Assembly (NCBI RefSeq): GCF_945859685.1
Contig: NC_079149.1
Span: forward strand, 119,261,575-119,325,574
Direction: 5' to 3'
From: Eupeodes corollae
Lineage: Eukaryota; Arthropoda; Insecta; Diptera; Syrphidae
Length of the DNA: 64,000 bases
This document shows positions 25,161-35,642 of the stretch, piece by piece. The position numbers and the translations under genes were made by a program. Below the pieces are notes generated by a model. It was not told the origin of the DNA. It saw only the letters and a list, made by a program, of their open reading frames with translations, and did not search any database. Each line of letters starts with the position of its first letter. Position 1 is the stretch's first letter.

Positions 25161-25840
25161 ATTTTTTTCTTATATTTGTTCTACGTACAAACCTTCTCTA
25201 GACTTCCACAAATAATTCAAGACCAAATTTAGCCAAATCGGTAAAGGCACTGTTGAGTTATAACATTACAACGAAAAGTGGCATTGATTTTTATATATGT
25301 AGATAAAAACCTAAAAAAAAAATTAATAAAAGTTGGTAAAAGCTGATTTTTGACTTAAATATCATTTTAAAACTTTGAGATATTGGCTTTAAACTACTTT
25401 TTATCTTTTAAAAAATATTGTTGTCAACATTCAGTAAAGTTTTGAGAAAAATCTAATTGACAGTTTTTTAACACAAAATTAAACCCTAAAAAAAAAACAA
25501 TACTAAAACTTGGAAAACATTTACTTTCGACTCAAATGGCTTTCCTAAAATTAAAAATATTATTTTCAAACTTTTTTATTTCACAGAAAATATTGTTATC
25601 GATATTTAGTACTTTTTTTTTATAAAAATTCAACAGTCTGCTTTTTCATAAAAAATAAAATCTACAAAAAAAATACGCCAATTTGGTAAAAATTAATGTT
25701 TGGTTCTTGATATCTCTCAAATAGATTTCTCTCACCCAATTTACTACTTAAATTGGTAAAAATTTGTTTTCGACTAAAAATCTATTTAACGAACTTAGAT
25801 TTTTAAAATAAACTATTTCTATATGTATATACATTTTTTT

Positions 25841-28800
25841 AAATATTAAAATAAATCCAAACAACAAAATTTTGTTTACTACAAAAGTGATTTCAAGGTA
25901 ATGTGTTTATTTTGTCAGAATATTCGATTCCAACATCAATCTCTAATAATAAATAATTTTCCAATTCAGGATTTTTATTGGTATTTAAAAATGTCAATAT
26001 TTTTGAAAGAAATTATTGGATGTTGCAAAGTGAAAGTTTTGTTATTTATAATGAAAAACGACATCATCTAAATGGCTGCAACAGCTACAGTTGCAGTATC
26101 TTATCTTTTTTATAAATTTTCTCTTTACAAAATTTGATATTCTGGCCTTAAGTGTTCGATTTTTTTTTCGGATCCCATTAGACATTATCGTTCATTTGGT
26201 CTAAAATAATCTAAAAATGTACATCTCGAAAAACCTCTTCGAAAAATAACATGATCCGAAGACTTTTTATGCAAAACTGCGAGTTTCGTTTCGTCTTCAG
26301 TTTTTATTTTTATCAAATTTAATTAATACGTCCTTTATGGGCTCTGGCCCAAAAATAGAAGACTTTTAAGGAAGTATAAAACTCCGCAGCAAAGAAATCT
26401 AGAGGTGTTAAATGGACTTAAGTACAATTGTTTCAAATTACTAGAAAACTGTAGGTTTTTAAAGCAAGTTGTATTTACATTCAATGTAGCTCATTTAATT
26501 CTTCATTTTGATAGGTTTGGAGAAAAACGGTCTTAAAATATTAAGTTTCATACCATTTAACATAGAAAATGGGAGTGGTACCATTGGTATTATTTTTTTT
26601 CTAAAAATACAATTTGCTACAAAATAAAATATTATTGACATGTATGTTTCAATTAGAAGTTTTAGAGGAACAAAATTTGTTTTTTTTTGTATTAATATGG
26701 GAACAGACAAACATAGACTCTTTATGTGCTATTAAAACACCTTCGATTTTTTTGATAATGCTCATAACCTTTTCTGTAGTGCACTAAAATGAACAACATT
26801 TAAAATTAATCCTTTAACATGAATATCGGAAAAATTGAACCTTTCGAAACAAGTCTAGGAAAGTAGAACCCCTTTTCTTTTGCACCCTTGGTGATACTTT
26901 AAAAGTTTCCAAATTTTTCTTAGCAAACTACCTACGAAAAAAACAAAGAAAAAACAAACTTTTTTCAAAAAATGTAAAATTTTCGAGTAATTTCTAAAAA
27001 TGTGTAATTAATCAACTTTTACCACCTCCCTTAAATAGTTTGCTCAAAATGAAAGCTTTTTTTACAAATAAAACCAGTCGACTATGCAAAATAAGGCCTC
27101 TTATTGGAAAACGCTATCCCCTCTTATTTTTCTCAAAGTCATTTCTTATTATCTATTGAACACAATTTTTTTTTTTAATAATTATCTTTACTAAGTCTTG
27201 GTATAGGACTGACGAAAAAAGTTAAATATCTTAAAAAACGAAGGATTAATATTTTATTGATGACGTTGAAACATCGAGAACTGTTGAAATTTTCAATTCC
27301 ACAAATCAGATTGATTAATAATACATACAAATTAATTTAACATCACAAAAATTGAAACAAAATACAAAACTGATGGAGTTGAAAAAAATTCGATACAAGA
27401 TCAAGATGTAATTTAAAATTTAAAAAATTTCCAATAAAAACATTAATATTAAACGATATCCAAAGTTGAATGCAATCGAATTCATTAATTTCTCCCTTTA
27501 AAAGGTTACGCGGAATTACAATTATAATGGCCGAAATATTTGAAAACCCAACGTTATACCCTTTAGACTTTTATTTTTCTGACAGAACAGAAGAGAATCC
27601 AAAACACTATGATTATGAAAAAGACATGTTTTAACACTCTTTTCAAGCATATTCATTTGTTGAACTTATAATTTATCGAAAAGTTTGTAGATCAGCTTGT
27701 ATAACTCCTAAGAATAATTAAATATTTTATATCAGACTATAAGATTATATGGATTAGGCTCAAAAAATATTTTTTTCTTGCCTCACTTTTATAATGTTTT
27801 ATAGGACTTATATTTACCCATTATGTGCTATAAAACATGGACACGAGAGTGTATGTAATATTTTGTGAAAAGAAAATATTTGCTGGTTGAAAATATAGAT
27901 GACTAATCTTTTATCAATACATACGAGGATAGATCGATTGGCAATTTCAGTGGTTTGAAAAGTCCTTTCAGTTTAATAGTCACATCCAATCATCCCAATG
28001 TAAACACACTTTTTTTTATTCTAAAATTTCTATAAACCACCTCCATAATATAAAACACATTTCACTACCTCACAAAAAACTATAGAAAACTATAACAACA
28101 ACATATCAAGGCTTCATTCGGGCAGCTGAATGGATAAAACGCACATATGTACATATATACATGCATACATATGTATGTAGTAAATGTATGAAAGTAAAAC
28201 TAAAATTCGTGCATAGAATTTGTGGGGATTCCTTGCATGGAACACGATTCCTAACGCTCATCCAACAATAGCTGATTCAACAATAGCGACTGTACACTAT
28301 AAAGGACATGAGAGGAGAGTAGCACAGCGCAGCGTACAAAACGCGCCATATAGCTGGGTCCAAGTCCAGGAAGCAAGAGTGTACTCGTATGTAAGTATAG
28401 GAGAAAGACTGAAAGAGCTATTATTGTTAAACTAACAATGGTGCAACTGTTTTTGCTAAAAACCACAATGGGTTATCGCCCAAACAAAACATATTGTATG
28501 GCGTTATACCGTAGCTGTACCTCGCCATCACCATATGACCAGGACTAGTACCAGGACTAGGAGCAGGACACATAAGAAGGGACTCTCTGGCGGACACGCG
28601 ACGGCATGGAAAATTAATTTTCAATTCGAGGGCTTCTCTCGCACTCGAACTGACCCACCAACCTACCAACCAAGGCAACCCCTTTCATTACGCTCTGCCC
28701 TCCTTCTTCATATGTGAAAAGTACGAGTGCTCGTACCTCGTACATAAATATACTGATAGTGTATCTGAATCCTTTTATAGCTAAAGGAACACCGCGGTAC

Positions 28801-30802
28801 AACCATTATCCTGGAATAATGTAAGGATTCATTGATTGGATTTAACTCTGAAAATTCAGGACTTTGGGCTGAATTCATTATCTTGGTTACAAGTAGTAGC
28901 GCTTAAGTTCTGAAACATTTAGTGGCTGCATGTGCGGTGAAGGTGCTATACAAAACACACTCCTGACACACTCTTGCAACATCGCTTATAATAGCTTTAC
29001 TCGCATGTACCATATATCGAAACTTGTAGCTAAAGGACATTATTTTAATGACCCATCGAAACAGTGTTTTTCGTTCGTTCGGTTCGTGTGATTTATGACT
29101 GCGCGTAAATATTTCCCCCCCAAGAACATTATAAATGTCATGGGTCAAGCAATGTGTCGTGTATCGCTATCATTTGCAACAAATTAAATTCGAATAAATT
29201 TCTGGGCCACTAAGTTCGACGAACTGGAAAAAGACAATAACAAACAAAAAAAAAAACAAGGATACATCGTAGCGTCTCCTGATTAACAATTATTTTGCAT
29301 TAAATAGTATTTTGAGTGTACTACAACAACCAACGAGGACGAAGCGACGTTATGTTGTACCCCCAAGTAATCCATTACTTTGTGCACTGACATCAGCTGC
29401 CATTACGGAAAGTTAAATTAAAACTTAATTAATTTATTAACATTCATTTAATTGTCAGAATCAGTCCAAAAGCAGGATTCATTTGCTTACTTTAGGTTAT
29501 GTAGATTGTAGATATCTATGTAAGGATGTATAGTATCTCCATTACAACTCACGTTACTTTCATACTGATGAGTCCTTTTGCGTATATGAATGTTCAGTCA
29601 CTGATTCTGATTCGGTTCGTTTCATTTGAGCATCATATGGCGAGGACAAATGAATTTTTTTCCAAATTATATTCCGTCTGTTTGCTGAATGAGTGTGAAC
29701 AAAAATGACATCAAGCAGCGCAGCGCAAGGACGAAGGTTCTAGTTTAAACAGAATACTCATCTCGTATATTGCACTTAATTGGCAACAATTGGACGTTAT
29801 GCGCTTTTGTTTGAATTATCAATTATGGTTAGCAGCTATCAATTTATTTTTGCTGTTGAATGATTTATTTGTTTTTAGTACTCAGAAAAGTTTACGAATT
29901 TAAAGAAAAATATTGTTTTATTGAAAAATTGAATTATTAATAACTCATATTTAAGTTGTATCATAAATAAATTGGAAAACTATCAGGATCTATATTTTAA
30001 TTGGAGATATATGATGAATGAGAATATTCGATTTTGTAGAAATAACAACCACAACTTGGGTGTGAAATTAGTAGAAATGCAATATTTACACTGCAAATAG
30101 AACTTACATTATTATTGACAAATTCTGTTGAAATTTAATTTCAGTATTTTTTTGTTTAATAGTACGGCATGAACATTAAACAAAGGAAAGTGCGTCACCA
30201 CATTGGTATAACAGTAGACCTAATGACAGATTTTGTTTACAAAGAAATTGTTCTTCTTCAAAGTCAGATATTATGTCAAAAGCTATTATCAGTCCTTCCC
30301 ACATGCTGTGCTACATATCTTAAGATTCCTGGAACTCGAAGCAAAATACTTTTGAAAATCCTAACCAACCCACACCAATAGCTTTCCATTTGTGCCTTTA
30401 GCCTTAAATTCATAATAATTTTGTATTTAAATCTAATTGCATCTTAGAGCATATCTCTTTCATAAAATACTTACTATTACAAAATATAAAATAATAAACT
30501 GTTTTACACATAACTACATAAATAACCCATTTTTTAGTTGCTTAAAAACTGACTTTTTTGAAATTTGTTAACAGACCCCAATATTAAACTCAAATAACAA
30601 TGCCTTCAAGGTTTTGCTTGTGTAATATCGACGGTAGTGTTGATCACGTTACGTGTGGCAGTATCGTTTCGAAACATATTTCATTAGGACAAACAAACGG
30701 ATATGATCTACAAAATTAACTGCAATGGTAAATCAAATGAACCGTGCAAAAATTTGAGAAGACAGCTCTGGCCAGTCACAGCATTGTAAGCGGTCATTCT
30801 AC

Positions 30803-30806
<4 letters not shown>
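25841..30806. other. Non-coding DNA, no gene seen
   Basis: No supported gene. A faint remnant of the interspersed repeat's 3' end lies at about 27262-27330 (GACGTTGAAAC..CGAGAACTG..ATTTTCAATTC). A TATG/CATA microsatellite lies at about 28145-28180. The 28220-29200 part is richer in G+C, with overlapping short open frames on both strands that show no domain. It could be regulatory or untranslated sequence of a host gene but shows no coding evidence. Confidence 0.5.
28538..28573 (+). repeat. 12-bp tandem repeat
   Basis: ACCAGGACTAGT is followed directly by ACCAGGACTAGG and then AGCAGGACACAT, about two and a half copies of a 12-bp unit. It lies in the G+C-richer stretch. Confidence 0.65.

Positions 30807-30838
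<32 letters not shown>
30807..30838 (-). repeat. Poly(A) tail of the retrotransposon
   Basis: A run of 32 uninterrupted T on the plus strand is an A32 tail on the element's coding strand. Its purity suggests a young insertion. Length in such runs is prone to assembly error. Confidence 0.95.
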
Positions 30839-30841
<3 letters not shown>

Positions 30842-31024
30842 TCCGATGGAAATCTTCAAAAGACACTCGGTAAGAATAGGTACCGAGTAGTGTGGGACTC
30901 TTACCGCACTAAAACCACCGGTGAATCAGGACCAATCTATGAAAGATCGACAAATGATTTTTATTTCTTAATTTTTAAAATCGCATTGGGGGAAGTTTAA
31001 GGTTATAACACTTTCCCGTAGCTT
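30839..31024 (-). other. 3' untranslated region of the retrotransposon
   Basis: 186 bp between the ORF2 stop and the A tail. A GAAATAAAA word lies about 120 bp before the tail, too far to be a usual poly(A) signal. An imperfect inverted pair (CACTCGGTAAGA and ACCGAGTAGTGT, about 30865-30895) could fold near the tail. Confidence 0.7.
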
Positions 31025-33703
31025 TTAGCCCATCAGCTCATGAGGCTTGGTTCTTCTTAATCTCCGAACATTGTCTCGTACATTTAATACGGTCTCCATT
31101 TCAGAGTTAGTATGACTTTGCAGCCGCTTATTGTGTGATACAGCGTGTTTCTTAACCACTTCTGTAACCATTTCAATTTGAAGGTCACGATGTAGATCGC
31201 TATTTCTTATATACCAAGGGGCATTTATTATTCCACGAAGGACCTTGCTTTGGAATTTTTGGATGGGTTCAGCATTTGTTTTCTTTGTACAGCCCCATAG
31301 TTGGATGCCATATGTCCAAACGGGTTTCAATACTTGCTTATATAACATTAGTTTGTTCTGGATAGAAAGGTCAGAGTTCTTTCCTATTAACCAGTACATT
31401 TGTCTGTACTTCAAGTTTAGTTCTTCTCTTTTCTTTTTGATGTGTTCTTTCCATTTAAGCTTTGCATCCAAATTCATTCCAAGGTATTTGGCGGTATTGG
31501 AGTAAGGTACTTCTGTACTGTTTATAAAAATTGGAACATTGTTTATGTTTTTGTTTGTAAAGTTTATATGCGTCGATTTTGTTTCGTTTAATTTGATACG
31601 CCATTTGTGCGTCCAATCACTAACTTTATCGACTGCATTTTGCAATTTTTGTGTAGCCTTCGTAACGGATTTATCTGGCACCAATATTGCAGTATCATCA
31701 GCAAAGGTGGCCATGATAGCGTTGATGTCCACTGGAATATCCCTTGTATATAACAGATACAGGGTTGGTCCTAGGACACTTCCTTGTGGTACACCGGCTT
31801 CAATTTTCTTAAGTTCCGAGTAATTTTGGTCGTACCGTACTCTAAAGAGTCGGTTCGTAATATAGGATTTCAGTATTTCGTAGTACTGCCTGGGGAAGTC
31901 CCTATGCAGTTTGTACTCAAGTCCCAAGTGCCAAACCTTGTCAAATGCTTGAGCAACATCTAAGAATACAGACGAGCATACTTGTTTTTCTTCAAGTGCC
32001 TTTTCCACAACATCCGTAATTCGATGCACTTGGTCTATCGTGGAATGTTTATTTCTAAATCCAAACTGATGGCTCGGAATTAGTCTTCTTTCTTCAATTA
32101 TTTTGTTAAGCCTTTTAAGTAGCAGTTTTTCAAAAACTTTTGCCATGATTGGTATAAGCGATATTGGTCTGTAAGATGTAACTTCTGTTGGTGGCTTACC
32201 TTGTTTAGGTATAACAATGACTTCCGCAATTTTCCAATGATGTGGCACATATCTTAGTTTAAGGCATGCGTTTATTATAAATTGGAGTTTCTTGAAGGCT
32301 ATAAGAGGCATTTCTTTCAGAACCTGAGCAGTTATAAGATCGTACCCTGGTGATTTTTTGTTTGACAGCTTATGTTGACACATGCTTCTTACTTCTTTGA
32401 GCGTGACAAAAGGTATTTCACATTCGTCGTTTCTGTCAACAAACTGTAAGGGATCTGTAGCTGTGCTTGCTGGGAATGGCTTGAAAACATTCGCGAGATG
32501 TTCAGCAAAGAGATCAGCCTTTTGTTTCGGGTTTCCGATCCATTTACCATCTTGAGATTTTATCGGCGGGTTTTGTGTCTGAGGTCTTTTTAGACGCTTA
32601 GTTGCTTTCCATAAGGAGTATTCTGTAGAAGCATCCGTCGTCAGACTTTTCAGGAATCTACTTAGTGAATCATTTTTAAACTCACAGATTCTTTTTTTTA
32701 ATTCGTTGTTAAGACGGTTAAAAACTACCTTATCATCTGGGAATCTCGTGGATTGCCATTTTCTTCTAGCTCTTCTTTTTTCCAATATCAACTCCTTTAT
32801 TTCGATAGGATATTTTATTTCTTTTTCTCTCGCATTCGAAATAGTTGGAGTACTTTCTTCTGCAGCCTGCTGCACATCAGCAATAAATTGTTCTACTTCA
32901 TGATCAATTTGTTCAATTGTTTGCATAGGGGATCTTAGGTTTATAAAATTTTCAAGTTTGTCTCTGAATTCGTTCCAGTTTGTTCTGTTATTCACGAGCT
33001 TGGGATTACTTTTTTCTATTATTTCTGTTTCGCTCAGTGATAAAATTACTGGAGTATGATCTGATGATAAATCATAATTACCTTCGACACTTATATGATT
33101 TCGTTTAATACCTTTAACTACGAAAAAGTCTATAAGGTCTGGTATTTTGTTAGTATCAGATGGCCAATATGTTGGCGAACCAGAAGAATAAAATTCGCAG
33201 TTGTATTTTCGGCCTGCTTGGTATAGCCGTTTACCTTTTGTTGTTATGAGCCTAGATCCCCATTGGGTGTGTTTAGCATTGAAGTCGCCACCAACAAGGA
33301 AGTTATGTCCTAACAAATGTAGGAGTTCTGCATAGTCTTCTTCAGTTGGAGAGCGCCTCGGAGGGCAGTATATAGCTGCTATTTTGAATTCTTTCTTTTT
33401 TATACCAATACTAATTGTTGTTACTTGCATGTTTTCTTTAGTAAACTTTGGTTCTTCAAAGTGTGTTAAGCACTTTTTTATAAGTATTGCTGATCCTCCC
33501 CTAGCTTTGTCAGCTGGGTGCGGAGCGTGATAACATGTATAGTTTGGTAATTTATTATCAAGATTTTGTTCAATAGCGAGGTGGGTTTCGGACACCAAAC
33601 AAATGTCTATATGCTCTATGTCTAAAAAGATGTTTAGTTCTGATACATGCTGTAAGAGACCGTTTGCATTCCATGTTGCGATTTTGAGTGTTCTGTCCAT
33701 CAT
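31025..33703 (-). CDS. Retrotransposon ORF2: endonuclease and reverse transcriptase
   Basis: 892 residues, uninterrupted, TAA stop. The N-terminal part is an apurinic-type endonuclease: IATWNANG (residues 8-15), the catalytic Glu in SET (38-40), Tyr/Cys-Pro-Pro (112-115), GGDFNAKH (138-145) and the C-terminal SSDH (213-216). The central part is a reverse transcriptase: SYRPISLIPIMAKVFEK (510-526), QFGFRNKHST (546-555), VFLDVAQAFDKVWH (579-592), AGVPQGSVLGP (636-646) and the catalytic FADD (667-670). No RNase H follows, and no C-terminal CCHC knuckle is seen. In this family the enzyme nicks target DNA and copies its RNA on site in the nucleus. The start is the first of two consecutive ATGs, the first of which overlaps the ORF1 stop as ATGA, so translation by termination and restart is likely. 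All key residues are present, so this ORF could be active. Confidence 0.95.
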   Translation of the reverse strand: MMDRTLKIATWNANGLLQHVSELNIFLDIEHIDICLVSETHLAIEQNLDNKLPNYTCYHAPHPADKARGGSAILIKKCLTHFEEPKFTKENMQVTTISIGIKKKEFKIAAIYCPPRRSPTEEDYAELLHLLGHNFLVGGDFNAKHTQWGSRLITTKGKRLYQAGRKYNCEFYSSGSPTYWPSDTNKIPDLIDFFVVKGIKRNHISVEGNYDLSSDHTPVILSLSETEIIEKSNPKLVNNRTNWNEFRDKLENFINLRSPMQTIEQIDHEVEQFIADVQQAAEESTPTISNAREKEIKYPIEIKELILEKRRARRKWQSTRFPDDKVVFNRLNNELKKRICEFKNDSLSRFLKSLTTDASTEYSLWKATKRLKRPQTQNPPIKSQDGKWIGNPKQKADLFAEHLANVFKPFPASTATDPLQFVDRNDECEIPFVTLKEVRSMCQHKLSNKKSPGYDLITAQVLKEMPLIAFKKLQFIINACLKLRYVPHHWKIAEVIVIPKQGKPPTEVTSYRPISLIPIMAKVFEKLLLKRLNKIIEERRLIPSHQFGFRNKHSTIDQVHRITDVVEKALEEKQVCSSVFLDVAQAFDKVWHLGLEYKLHRDFPRQYYEILKSYITNRLFRVRYDQNYSELKKIEAGVPQGSVLGPTLYLLYTRDIPVDINAIMATFADDTAILVPDKSVTKATQKLQNAVDKVSDWTHKWRIKLNETKSTHINFTNKNINNVPIFINSTEVPYSNTAKYLGMNLDAKLKWKEHIKKKREELNLKYRQMYWLIGKNSDLSIQNKLMLYKQVLKPVWTYGIQLWGCTKKTNAEPIQKFQSKVLRGIINAPWYIRNSDLHRDLQIEMVTEVVKKHAVSHNKRLQSHTNSEMETVLNVRDNVRRLRRTKPHELMG

Positions 33704-35402
33704 TGTTTTTTAAGAGCGACTTCTTCGCTTAGCTGTTTTATGTTTAAATCTTGTTGGTCAATCCTTTTCAGGATGAGTTCCAGCATTTCTTTTATAGAAG
33801 TTTCCTCATTCTTCCGCACATTTTTTACAATCTGGGAATAGGATTTATTTTCATCACTTTTGCTTAGTGCAATTGCTTTTCCCCGGTTGATTTTTAGTAA
33901 TGTTATCGACCGTTACTTTTTTGCTTTCAACTACTGGTTTTGTGTTGGTTGAGTTTCTAAACTTGTTCCCAGTTTTGTTTTTTCTTTTTGTGTCTTGGAA
34001 CTTTTTTGCTACTGGACATCCTCTGTAACTTGCAGGATGATTGCCTTGACAATTAACACATTTCGCTTTCTGTTCTCTGCCCATGGGACAGTTTTTGGTT
34101 GCATGTCTGCCTTCACATTTAACACAAGCGAACTCGCGATTGCAGTATTTTTGTGTATGCCCAAAGGCTTGACAGCGCTTACATTGTGGAACACTTTTCG
34201 ACTTTCGCAGTGGTTCAATTTTGACAACTATGCCCATAATTGATTTAATACTATAAATCTTATCGAGACTTTCTTTATTTTCAAACGTGAGCATAAATAA
34301 AGGTAGAGATCTCTTTTTTGTCGTTGATACCCCAGTGGAGTCTTTTACTATCTCATTTTTAATAAGGTTATTGGCATCGAGAGCTTGAAAGCCTTTTTGT
34401 ATAAGGTCTTCGACAATTTCTTTGGCAACACATGAAGAGTGAAGGCCTCTTGCTACTACTTTTATCGATCTTGTAGCTTTATTTTTCGTACGAGTGCCAC
34501 TGAATTTTCTTTTTGTTCAATTCTTCAGTGACAGATCTATACGTATCGGCGTCTTCAACCATGACTTTCCAATTGTCTTTATTGTATGATGTATATTTAC
34601 ATGCCTTATTCGTGCATTTTTCTACTATGCTCTTTAGCTCGCCAAACATTGCCAATCCGGAGATCATAATTGGGGGTGGGGCAGTTTGCCTGGTACCTTT
34701 AACGTGAGACTTATTTTGGGGTAAATCTCTTATTTCTTTATTGGATGCTCTCATTTTTGTAGCAGTATCTGATTTTGAACCTGTTTGCTGACATTTTATA
34801 ACAGCCTCTGGGCTACTCTCTGCTTTTCGTTTCTTTGACTTACGTTTATTTCGGTTTGCTTCAGTTTCAAGGAGGAGCTCTTCCTCATCAGTATGAAACT
34901 CATTAGCAGTTTTTTGTGGGCTTTTCACTACTGGTGACTTTTGACTTGATATATTGTCTTTCACGGACTTTTTATCGAGCAAGCTGACTTTTTCTTCGAG
35001 TCTCTTCACTTGTTGCTGAAGACTTTCAACAAGGGCTTCAAGTTGTTTTCTGGCTAAGATTTCTATTTGCCATTTATCGAAATAATTTTCGGATTCAACT
35101 TGGTGGATCTCGTTGTTTTTTGTGAAACACTGCTGATCTTTTGTTTCGATCTTTTCATGGATGGTTCCTTTTTCGTTAATGACTTCTATGTCATTTGATT
35201 TTTGCGTTGGGGGTTTCGATGGAGTAACCCTTGGTGATATTTTTGGTGGAGTTCTTAGTGTTTTTGAACTCCGTCTATTTCCTAGAAGCAATAATTGGTC
35301 CTCCCCAGAATCCATAGGACCGATCTCCGAAGAGAGTGGATTTACCAGTTTATCTGGATTGCCACCTGGGGTATTATATCTATTTGTTTTACTCATTGCC
35401 AT
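33700..35402 (-). pseudogene. Retrotransposon ORF1 (gag-like, zinc knuckles), two frameshifts
   Basis: Three frames follow one another. Part 1 (35402-34479, 307 codons) is charged and low-complexity, with a predicted coiled coil at residues about 111-146 (EILARKQLEALVESL.. type heptads), and ends at TAA after HSYEK. Part 2 (about 34490-33854) carries three zinc knuckles at about 34183-34013: CX2CX4HX4C, CX2CX3HX4C and CX2CX3HX6C. It ends at TGA. Part 3 (about 33890-33700) is a short Lys/Glu-rich helix ending at the TGA that overlaps the ORF2 ATG. The span is two bases over a multiple of three, so one extra base at each join explains it: an A5 run near 34485 and a G4/A4 run near 33882. The product would be a nucleic-acid-binding RNP protein of about 566 residues. 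The shifts could be real mutations or base-calling errors. Confidence 0.88.
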
Positions 35403-35642
35403 ATTTGTTTTTATTTTTGTAACTTTTGTTTAGTTCCATAAATAGCTCAGTTACCTCTTCTATTTAGGTTTCTTGCAGAACTGGTTCTTCAGAGCGATTA
35501 TCTTATCTTTTGCTCCTAATTCCTGAGAAGGTAGCTCAGGTGTCTCAGCTCTTGGATTCAATAGATCCAACGCTCGTCGTTAGTTCACCTTACGGTTATC
35601 CAGCGGGCACCACTTGGAGGTGACGATGCGATTTTGCTCCCC
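35403..35642 (-). promoter_or_regulatory. 5' untranslated region of the retrotransposon
   Basis: 240 bp upstream of ORF1, more G+C-rich than the flanks. It reads GGGGAGCAAAATCGCATCG at its start. Jockey-group elements carry an internal pol II promoter at this place, so this is where one is expected. I do not claim a specific initiator. It ends at the satellite. Confidence 0.65.

Larger units (their letters stand above)
23824..25303 (-). mobile_element. Helitron, internally deleted
   Basis: The 5' end on the minus strand is TCTACATATATAAAAATC (starting 25303), preceded by A. The 3' end is a short hairpin followed by GAGCCGCTAG (ending 23824), followed by T. A TC start, a CTRR end with a nearby hairpin, and insertion between A and T are the Helitron signature. 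Excising the 1480 bp joins host bases 23823 and 25304 into the intact phrase ATAAAAACCTAAAAA of the ~175-bp repeat, which confirms both ends. It contains only the C-terminal half of the Pif1-like helicase. The Rep nuclease and helicase motif I region are absent, so this copy is non-autonomous. Confidence 0.92.
23253..25840 (-). repeat. Interspersed ~175-bp-unit repeat family, copy D (split by a Helitron)
   Basis: Read on the minus strand, the 25840-25304 part has the family's repeat units (TTTTTACCAA, TTTAGGTTTTTA, AACTGTCAATTAGATTTTTC). The 23823-23253 part carries the 3' region, with 'ctgctatggtaaac', 'cttgagctatggacgacg' and the terminal TTCCTTTGGGAAGTTAACAAC, matching copy A's end near 3200 and copy B around 9030-9510. 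The Helitron at 23824-25303 interrupts one unit. The extreme 5' GAGGCTGGG end was not found. A fainter remnant of the same 3' end seems to lie at about 27262-27330. Confidence 0.75.
30807..35642 (-). mobile_element. Jockey-clade non-LTR retrotransposon, near full length
   Basis: From 5' to 3' on the minus strand: an untranslated leader of about 240 bp, ORF1 (gag-like with zinc knuckles), ORF2 (endonuclease plus reverse transcriptase, no RNase H), an untranslated 3' region of 186 bp, and a 32-nt poly(A) tail. This order, the separate EN-RT ORF2 of about 900 codons, the CCHC-bearing ORF1 and the A tail are those of the jockey group (jockey, Doc, F and relatives in Drosophila). The total of about 4.8 kb is a usual full length. 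The 5' end touches the satellite array at 35643-35645, where a TAG is shared by both sides. No target duplication is visible: the 3' flank reads GTTTGTAGAATG, and the 5' flank is satellite. Confidence 0.93.

Noticed and set aside
28220..28802. Cluster of overlapping 60-83-codon frames on both strands as a gene
   Set aside because: None has a domain, and the frames on the two strands are of equal quality. This is expected from locally higher G+C.
33995..34243. 82-codon plus-strand open frame
   Set aside because: It is antisense to the zinc-knuckle part of the retrotransposon ORF1.
30807..35642. LTR retrotransposon or retrovirus-like element
   Set aside because: There are no LTRs, protease, RNase H or integrase. 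An endonuclease precedes the reverse transcriptase and there is a poly(A) tail, as in non-LTR elements.
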